A stretch of DNA of 64,000 nt from Bimuria novae-zelandiae CBS 107.79 (taxonomy: Eukaryota > Ascomycota > Dothideomycetes > Pleosporales > Didymosphaeriaceae), in the NCBI GenBank assembly GCA_010015655.1, contig ML976663.1, positions 277,617 through 341,616 on the forward strand, written 5' to 3'. Below the pieces are notes generated by a model. It was given only the letters and a program-made list of their open reading frames with translations. It was not told the DNA's origin and made no database searches. This document shows positions 56,624 through 64,000 of this stretch, piece by piece. The position numbers and the translations under genes were made by a program. The first letter of the stretch is position 1; each line of letters begins with the position of its first letter.

Positions 56624-57068
56624 GCAGCAGGATGCTCCAGATGTTCTCGAAGGCTCTGAAACACGCCTGGGTTTGCTGAGTGGGTGGCGCTGGGCAATGT
56701 CCGAAAGACTGACGATATTGAATCGGGGTGCGAGAAGGACTCGCACTCGCGTTAGGCGTGTTACATAATAAGCGTCGGACTTCGTGCAGCGCGTTCCTGA
56801 CTAGAGTCCGCCCACCTTCAACGCCCTCAGCCAGACCCAGCAGTGGCTACGCTCCGTCTCACGTTGCTTGCTGGTACCTGCGTCGCCCGCTGTCTTCTTC
56901 CATCGCCCAATCTCCGGCAGCCTCTCCACTGCATCCTCGTGGAGTTAGGCGTCCTAGACTCCACCTTCACCACTACAACGCGCTTCTTGGCGGTCCTCAC
57001 GTGCGACAACTCTAGCTCGTAGCGATTCTCCGTTGCTATTCGACAGTCTGTTGCCCAGCGGCGTCCTC
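56624..57068. other. Divergent promoter region between MTG2 and the dehydrogenase gene
   Basis: About 445 bp shared by two genes transcribed away from each other. No strong TATA box. CT-rich stretches lie at 56850-57010. Confidence 0.5.
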
Positions 57069-58158
57069 ATGGAGGCGATCCGGGGTTTGATGCTTGCAGG
57101 GGCCTACGTCGCGCTGTTGCAAGCCCCTTCCTCCTACGACGCTCCGACGTTCTTGCCCCTTTCGGGTGACCCGTACGCACTGCTCATTCGTGTTTTGAAG
57201 TGGACCTTGGCGGCATGTCTCATTCGCGAGATCAACAGCATGCTCAATGCCTGGGCCGAGAATCGCTGGTTGGTCACCAACGACAAAAGCTCGTGGCAAT
57301 GGAACCAGGAACTCGCTGTGGTCACCGGTGGATCGAATGGCATTGGCGCCGCTGTAGTGAAAGAGCTGGTGTCTCATGGCGTAAAAGTTGCTGTGCTTGA
57401 TATCCAGTCACTCTCTGAGGCTTTCCAGAACGGTGCGCCAGTCGTATAGACCCGCGCGGCGGCTTGCATCGTCACGGCTAACCTGACTTGTAGATGAGAG
57501 CGACCTAGTGTCTTTCTACCAATGCGATCTCACTTCACGGGACGCTGTCCACAGGGCAGCTGAGGCACTACGCTCGGACCATGGTTCACCAAGCATCTTG
57601 ATCAACAATGCTGGGATAGCCAACTCATGTAGCATTCTCGATCTCTCGCCAAAGCTTCTGCAGACCCTTGTTGGCCTCAACCTAATCAGTCACTGGTATA
57701 TAGTGCAAGAGTTCCTTCCCGATATGCTTGCCAAAAGGAAAGGACATATAATGTCCACCGCCAGCATGGCTGCCTTTCTTGGAATGGCCAACGCTGGAGA
57801 TTATGCTGCTACTAAAGCCGCTCTTACAGCATTCCACGAAACTTTGACCCAGGAGCTGAAGCACCGATACAAAGTACCGCAGATCAAAACGTCAATAGTG
57901 TATCCATTCTGGACCAGGACGCGTTTGAACGTCTCACTGGACGGTCAATTCCGCAAAACATTCCACGAAGTCAAGGACGTTGCAAAGATTATGGTAAATC
58001 AAATCATTGCAGCCAGAAGTGGTCAACTGATCCTGGGACCGAAACTTGCGCCATTCGTGCGCGTAATGCCAATGTGGCTTCAAGAAGCAGTCCGCGACAC
58101 TCAAGCTTATATCATCCCTCCTGAGAATGTAACAACCGCAGTGGGTGTGGATTCTTGA
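57069..58158 (+). CDS. Short-chain dehydrogenase/reductase, membrane-anchored, two exons
   Basis: Exons 57069-57432 and 57494-58158 (61-bp intron) give 342 residues. The N-terminus has a hydrophobic stretch (about 6-18) and another near 39-53, as in lipid-droplet or ER-bound SDRs related to retinol dehydrogenases. The cofactor motif TGGSNGIG is at 86-93, NNAG follows, and the catalytic residues are Ser212, Tyr225 and Lys229 (YAATK). The motif NNAGIANS and the tail region match the RDH/17-beta-HSD11-like class. The natural substrate (a sterol, fatty alcohol or retinoid-like compound) cannot be told from sequence. Confidence 0.9.
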
Positions 58159-58758
58159 TTGGCGGCAAGGCAGTAGAAGAGAAAGCACCAGATGACGACC
58201 TCTGGTGCAAGTGTTCGTTTGGTGGTTCTAGATTTTCCAGAGCGTGGGACACAATCAGTACATTGTTGGAGGTAGCACTTCCCGAATTGGTCCTCGTCAG
58301 CTGCAGGGCCTGTTCCACTTCGTCGATGAGCAGAAGCAACTGGTGCTGAGGAAAACATCCGTTTGGTCCACGAGTATCGAAACCACAGTTAAGCTTCTCA
58401 CGTAGCGACAGACAACCCAATTCGGTCCGTCTCGTGTCCGCCATGGAGTTACGAGCGAGATTATGTTCTCGCGGTATGCCGTCTATTGTTAGCAGACATG
58501 CCAGGTAGTCCTCCGGACTGAGGCGTTGGTAGGTGCGCGCTAAGCCTCAACCCCGACACCACCCTGGTCAGATCTCAGCAGGGGTGTGCCACTTAGGCGT
58601 GGCCCCCGATGCAATGGATCCAGCAAGATGATATACCGTCGGCCTTCGCCTCGCGCCTGCCTTAAGGACATAGTAGCCTTCCACTCGTTTCACATCTGTT
58701 GTCACTCTCTTTCTCGTTTTGTTCTTCTGTCCAGTCGCTCCTTTTTTTCGACAATGCC
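58159..58758. other. Intergenic region upstream of the mucin-like gene
   Basis: About 600 bp. No gene recognised. A CT-rich leader (58690-58755) precedes the start codon. Confidence 0.5.
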
Positions 58759-61700
58759 ATGTGGTTCAAGGGTGTCTTGGTCCTTTCCTATACGGCGTTG
58801 CTCGTAACTCCAACTAATGCAGCCTTTCAGCATAAGGGTATGTCACTTCTCGTGCACTTCTTTCCTCTTGCGCTCACTAACGACCATGGTAGACGAAGTC
58901 TTGGGTAGGAGAGAAAGTCTTACTGCTCGACGACACAATCGTCTGAACAGGCGACAACAACCATGGTCAAATCAAACAACTGTACCCGAGGTACCAGAAC
59001 TACCAGAGACCCAAGAGCCGGAACCAGTGGTACCTGAGACACCGACTCCGGTTGTCATCGTGCCAACATCAGACGAAGTGCAGTCTACCTCATCGACGCA
59101 AGAAGCAACATCCTTTACGTCCGAGGCATTGACGACGACCGAAATTCCTACAACATCCGCGCTGCCTGAGGTCACACCCACCCAAGATGGTGGACCTGTA
59201 ATCACTAGTTCCGATATTAAGATCCCTACATCAGAGTCCAGCGCCAGCTCCAGCCCTATCTCCACTACTACCGAGGCCACCGTTCCGGAGGTCAGCTCCA
59301 GTCCTACCCCAACCACTGCTGAGGCGAGCTCCAAGCCTAGCCTCACCACGGAGATCAGCTCCAGCGTTCTTCCCTCAATCACCGAGGCCACCTCGACAAA
59401 GTCTAGCTCCAGTGTGCTTCCTTCAATCACCAAGGCTGTCACTTCTGAAGAAAGCTCAGCTACAGAGCAGCCGACCACTGATGCTGCAACGTCAGCAACG
59501 ATCTCAAGCGCACAGTCATCGGCAACCGAAGCGGTTACGCCGTCGGAGGTCGTTTCAAACGTAGAGCCCTCAACATCTGAAGCTACAAAGTCCTCGGCAA
59601 CCAGCTCAAGCACCGCTTCGTCTCAAGCCGTATCCTCGGGTTCGGTCTCAAGCTCAGTCGATCCCAAAAGCGAGTCAGAAACGTCAGAACCCACTGTAAC
59701 ACCCGTCCTCTCGACCACGGAAGCTGGAATCTTAGAGACCAGCACTGATGTTGCGCCGGAACCAAAGACTACTCAAGCTGAGGGATCAAATACCAACGCA
59801 ATCGCACCTGAAACCACCGAGGACGCTCTTCCAGGCGTGACTTCCTCGTCTATCGAGAGCTCAGGCACGTCGCTGCCGACCAGCGGCGAACCGGCAACAT
59901 CTGAATTCACCGAGACGCCCACTCCATCGCACTCTCGCACCCAAGCTACGCCGGAACCTACCGCAACGGAAGCAGCAACCTCTTCCTCCGCCCAGGTAGA
60001 GTCTTCAAGTGAAATTACATCTGCCTCAAGCGACGCAGAAAGCTCTATTGCTACGGAGACTCCACCCCCGGTGGAGTTGACTCCGACGCCATCTTCAATT
60101 ATCGATGAAGAGACTACTAAGTCTATTTCCGAACGACCAACAAGGTCGCAAGCGCACACTGAAGCCACTGAGATTAGTGAGGCCCAGATTTCCACGACTG
60201 CGAGCTCTGAAGCCACTGTTACCTCGGAGGCCAGTTTTAGTAGCAGTGTCCCTGAGACGACTGCGGCACCGTCATTGCCTGACTTGTTGCCTATCTCATC
60301 GGTTATATCTAGTATCGAAGATGTGACTTCAGCCATTGCGAGTATCGCATCGTCTGTGGAGTCCGATGTGAACAACGTTCCTTCTGCTATCAGCAGCATT
60401 GTCTCCTCTGCCAAGTCGGACGTGGATGCTATCCCTACCGAAGTCAACAGCATTGTCTCTTCTGTCAAGTCAAATATAAACGCCATCCCTACCGGAGTCA
60501 GCAGTATTCTCTCTTCGGTCAAGTCCGGCGTTGAAGATGCCACGTCTATAATCAGCAACGCCGTGTCCTCGGTCAAATCTGACGTAGATGCTATTCCCAC
60601 AGACATTAGCAGCGTTGTCTCTTCGGTTACGTCGGACTTGGAGGCTATTGCCACAGAATCTAGCAGCGCAATTCCTACTTCCGAGATCGAGACGTCGGTC
60701 AAGCCTGTCGAGCCCACCATTTCTGCATCGGAGACCAGCGCAGATCTCCCCACGGCTTCGGTGGAATCGCCTATTCCTACCCCTACAGGCGATGGTATCT
60801 CTCTTCCAGGTGCATCTAGCACTGGATCTACACTGACCGCATCGGCGACGCCAACAGATGCTCCTAATCCTCCAGCGCATGGTTCGGACTCCACGTCTAA
60901 CGAGGCTAGTGCGACCGAAGCTATCCCCACTGCTTCTGAGCCCACGACAGCAACAGTGGACCCGACATCGGTGAATGAGGCAGCGGCAACATCTGCTGTA
61001 CCCTCATCATCCGGGGAATTGCCTTCGTTTTCCCTACTCGACCCTTCTGCTGATCCGACCTCAGCCTCGTCCACTCCGACGGACTTGGCATCCAGTGAGA
61101 TACCCGCTAGCGAGACTCAAGTAAGCCCGACTCCAACGGACGCCCCCGCAACATCTATTGGTGAGACGTCGGCTGTTGAGACATCCGCACCACTGAGCGA
61201 GACACCTGTAACGGACTTGTCAACTACGCCCTCCGGCACAGTCGATCCCACCCTTGTGCCAACTGGCGACACCTCTGCGACAGAATTGACGACCGCCGCA
61301 ACTGATGCATCGATTTCTACGCTTGTGCATGCGAGCGAGACATCTGCAGCCATTTCTGGCACACCATCAGCTGACTCCACCCTCGTGCCATCTTCCGATC
61401 TGGGTGTGTCGATGACGTCTGGCGCTGCTCTTCCTACAGGTATCACCGCTTCTACCTCGATCGCGCACCCAACCGATACGGCTCTTCCTTCAAGCACAGC
61501 GACTAGTGCCGTGAATGTAGATACAGTTGAGTCACAAGCTCCCCTCGAGGCACCTGTTCATACTTCTGAAAGCGTTATCAATACGGAGACTAGCGCAAGC
61601 AATGGTGCACAGTCCACAATCTCCAGCTCTACTGGGGACGTGGCCACTGCGACGGACGCTTCGGAGACGGCAGAGCCCACTGAGCCTGTGAATGAACCTA

Positions 61701-63325
61701 CCGAGAGTTCCATTAGCGAGGTACCTGCTGAGACATCTGCACAGCTTGGCCCTCCTCCGACGATCCCGACTGGCTTCGGCTCGGGCGTGTCTGCATCGCC
61801 CTCGACTTCGTCTACTGAAGCTCCTTTGGGAGGCGCAGGTGGCGAGGAGAAGCTGCCGCCACTATCCAAATCCCAGACCGCAGGTATTGCTGTAGGAGGC
61901 ACAACGTGTCTACTCATTGCACTTGTCGCTGCCCTCTTCCTTGCTCGTCGCTATCACTCGAACATGAGCGAAAGGCGCCACAGCACCGAAGAGTCCTTTG
62001 GCAATACTCCGGATCAGGGCAATGGCAACCATGACGCTGAAGCTGCACGTGCTCTTCCTGCCATGTCGGGCGGTGCTGGCGGCGCTCTCCCACCCATCTC
62101 CGGTGGTGCTGGGGCCAATTGGCCTGCTATGTCCGGCGGCGCTGGAGGCGCACTCAGTCGGTCACTCTCTAGTGCGTCTGCAAGAAGTCCTGACATGCAA
62201 GGTGCTCCAGTTGCTGGACTTGTTCGCTCTTCATCAAAGGCATCCTCGCATCGCCACTCTGTTGGACCCGTCTATGGTGCTCGAGAACAGGCGACATCGC
62301 CTGGGCTTTTTGCTCGCGAGTCTCGTTACAGTACTGGCTCTTACCTGTCTACCACTCCATGGGATCCTTCGCTTGCGCTCCATGCCGCTGCGGCAGCGTC
62401 CAGTGTCAGTCTCAACCAATACAAGGATGAAGCAGAGCAGAATCCATTCCTTGACCCAGAGGAACCCAAGCCTGTAGCTAATCCCTCTCCCATGGGTGGC
62501 ACTGTTAAAGGCCCACTCAGTATCAACCCGTATGCCTTCAACGCCTTCAACGACAGTCCTGCCGCAAAACAGTACCCTCCAATGTCGCCTTATGGTCCCG
62601 TAAACCGTAACTCAAGCCCCATCAGGGAGCGTGCCTCTGAGAGACTCAGCGACCCCTTTGCAGACCCCTTCGAGCATGACCTCATTTTGAACGTCGCGCC
62701 GCATACTTCGACTGATTCTTCTATAACAGTTTTGGCACCGCCACCTACACCTCGCGGAGCGGTACCAGCCCGTGGTCCTTCACCCAATCCCTATGAGTTC
62801 CGCCCACCACCCCCGCCCTCTGCTAGCCATTTTCCTGGTCGGGATTCAGGCTGCGACTCCTTGATCCCAGAGCCTCTGGTGCCGTCTGGACGCAACACTC
62901 CAGAGGGTCGTCGCTCGCCCGCTGCACATGAGTCTTCCGACAATCAGGGAACGTTGATGCAGCCACCTCCAGCGCATGTCAGTCCCAAGCCGCAAGGCAA
63001 CAGCTGGGACAACAACAGAGTGGACCACCCAGGTGACGTGCCTGCGCCGCTCTTCCCCAAGAAGCCACTGCCTCTGCGCCGCCAACCCACACTGGCAGGC
63101 CCAGGCCAGACACTTCTTGCTTCCACCGGACTTCCCTTGACCATCAAGCGGAAACCCATGGGCAACGACAGTGTCAGTGGCGTGCTCGACATCCCCAGGA
63201 ACCAACACCTCAGCCCTGGCCCTACACCCACCCAAGCCGACTTTAGCGATGATCCTGTCGTGCAGAGGAAGAGGAGTGGAGAGATGATGTTTGCCGACCC
63301 CTCGTTGGTTGGGCGCCAGTTCTAA
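58759..63325 (+). CDS. Mucin-like single-pass membrane protein, 1503 residues
   Basis: Exon 58759-58837 and exon 58893-63325 (55-bp intron) are in one frame. A signal peptide is present (MWFKGVLVLSYTALLVTPTNA), then a dibasic RLNRRQQ site that may be cut by a Kex2-type protease. About 940 residues follow that are dominated by Ser, Thr, Pro and Ala, a heavily O-glycosylated ectodomain. It contains six 18-residue repeats (60338-60661). A transmembrane helix (TAGIAVGGTTCLLIALVAAL, about 1020-1045) is followed by the basic RRYH stop-transfer and a 455-residue Pro/Ser-rich cytoplasmic tail. The tail has three 11-residue SGGAG repeats (62054-62152) and short PxxP-like motifs. The layout resembles signalling mucins and wall-stress sensors of fungi, but no Cys-rich WSC domain is present and the tail is longer than in Msb2. 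Function is inferred from layout only. Confidence 0.85.
60338..60661 (+). repeat. Six tandem 54-bp repeats coding 18 residues each
   Basis: Units follow the pattern (S/N)SxVSSVKSDVDAIPTxV. The fourth unit is the most diverged. Units differ at many third positions, so the array is old. It makes a regular break in an otherwise disordered Ser/Thr-rich domain. Confidence 0.85.
62054..62152 (+). repeat. Three tandem 33-bp repeats in the cytoplasmic tail
   Basis: Codes LPAMSGGAGGA, LPPISGGAGAN and WPAMSGGAGGA. A Gly-rich spacer close to the membrane. Confidence 0.8.
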
Positions 63326-64000
63326 GTTTGAGCACTGACCGCAGTTATGATGGCTTAATGGTTGATACTTGTATATACGGATGGATGGTTTTACATTGAT
63401 GGGCTGCGATAGACTTCGATTCGACATCCTCTTGGCCGGAACGGGTCAAGCTGGCTTTAATTCTGACTTCCTCTTCCGGCGACGTTTCCTTTCATCTTTT
63501 TGCGCGCCTGTCGATCGCTCGACGGGTTGCGCGTGCAACATTTTTCGCTTCTTTGTCACGCTTAGCGGGCCCCTCTCACGCTTTCATTTCCACCACGTTC
63601 CCTCGCTTCGCTTTCTTTGTAGCTGGCTGTTTTTTATACCCTCTTGTGTGCCTGAGGCAGGTTTTGTATCATCACAGAAATTTTGTATTTGTAGTAGATT
63701 AATAAAAAGGAAAAAAAGCGTGTGAACTGGTCTGTTTATGCGGCTGCTTGTGTGCATGGGAGGGGAGGGAGACAGTCGGAGCTTGGTGAGATTGTGACGA
63801 CAGGACGGTGGCGGTTTGGCAGGGCTTTGTGCTTGTCTGCCGCATGATGCGTCCAGGTCGTGATGCCCTCAAAGGAGCATATTCGGCCAGCGTCCATGAG
63901 ACGGCCAGCTTTGTTCCCGCAAAGAATAGCCAGGCTGGCCGACAAAGAGAACGAGTTTGTCCAGCACGAGGGCCCGCCGTCTTGCTCGTCAAGCCCTTTT
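63326..64000. other. 3' region of the mucin-like gene and following intergenic DNA
   Basis: An AATAAAAAG word at 63700-63708 could serve as a polyadenylation signal. Overlapping short ORFs on both strands have no recognised domain. Confidence 0.4.

Noticed and set aside
59773..61074. 433-codon ORF on the minus strand inside the mucin-like gene
   Set aside because: It is the antisense of a Ser/Thr-rich domain. Codons such as TCN and ACN read backwards give Gly, Ala, Val and Ser codons and avoid stops, so a long shadow ORF is expected. No signal or domain is seen.

Overview
The window is nuclear DNA of a filamentous ascomycete (Pezizomycotina; gene content fits Dothideomycetes, which is an inference). 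The signs are short introns (47-77 bp) with GTRNGT donors and CTAAY-like branch points, an NRPS-like adenylate-forming reductase, a Pth11-type receptor gene, and transposons mutated by RIP, in which frames are broken mainly by TAA/TAG while CpG-rich words survive.

Layout. Positions 1-25,735 are an AT-rich block of nested, RIP-mutated transposons with no intact host gene. From left to right it holds a pogo-like element split by a complete Copia element (680-6022, 171-bp LTRs, TSD CCTAG), a PIF/Harbinger remnant (about 8.0-9.3 kb), a solo LTR (9836-10296), and a pogo element with 43-bp inverted repeats (10374-12220). Then comes a 12.9-kb nest: Copia-like element A (12297-25219, TSD CTAAA) contains element B (12481-18365) in its 5' LTR and four solo LTRs in its body, each with an exact 5-bp duplication.

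Positions 25,736-64,000 are mostly gene-bearing. The genes are an NRPS-like A-T-R reductase (26737-29983), a small secreted cysteine protein (31262-31644), a short-motif fungal protein (32604-33443), a multi-pass membrane protein (33718-35702, minus), a Thg1-like 3'-5' polymerase of the bacterial TLP type (41314-42180, minus), a Pth11-like receptor broken by one TGA (42577-43990, minus), HIS5 (45099-46507, minus), a secreted HAD-family phosphatase broken by one TAA (49748-50836), a decayed gene (51181-51950), an intron-bearing tRNA-Glu(CTC) (52366-52444), a mitochondrial Obg GTPase (54896-56623, minus), a short-chain dehydrogenase (57069-58158), and a 1503-residue mucin-like single-pass membrane protein (58759-63325).

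Four DNA transposons sit inside this gene-rich part with exact boundaries: a hAT (36102-41294, TSD CTGAAGAG) carrying a nested MULE (38376-41244, TSD TACCGTA), a pogo element (46603-48728, TA) and a Tc1/mariner element (52641-54420, TA). The hAT lies 11 bp from the stop codon of the Thg1-like gene. The pogo element lies about 95 bp upstream of the HIS5 start and has moved two Gcn4/CPC1-type sites more than 2 kb away. The genes form no obvious pathway. What the window shows best is how transposons, RIP and neighbouring genes have acted on one another.
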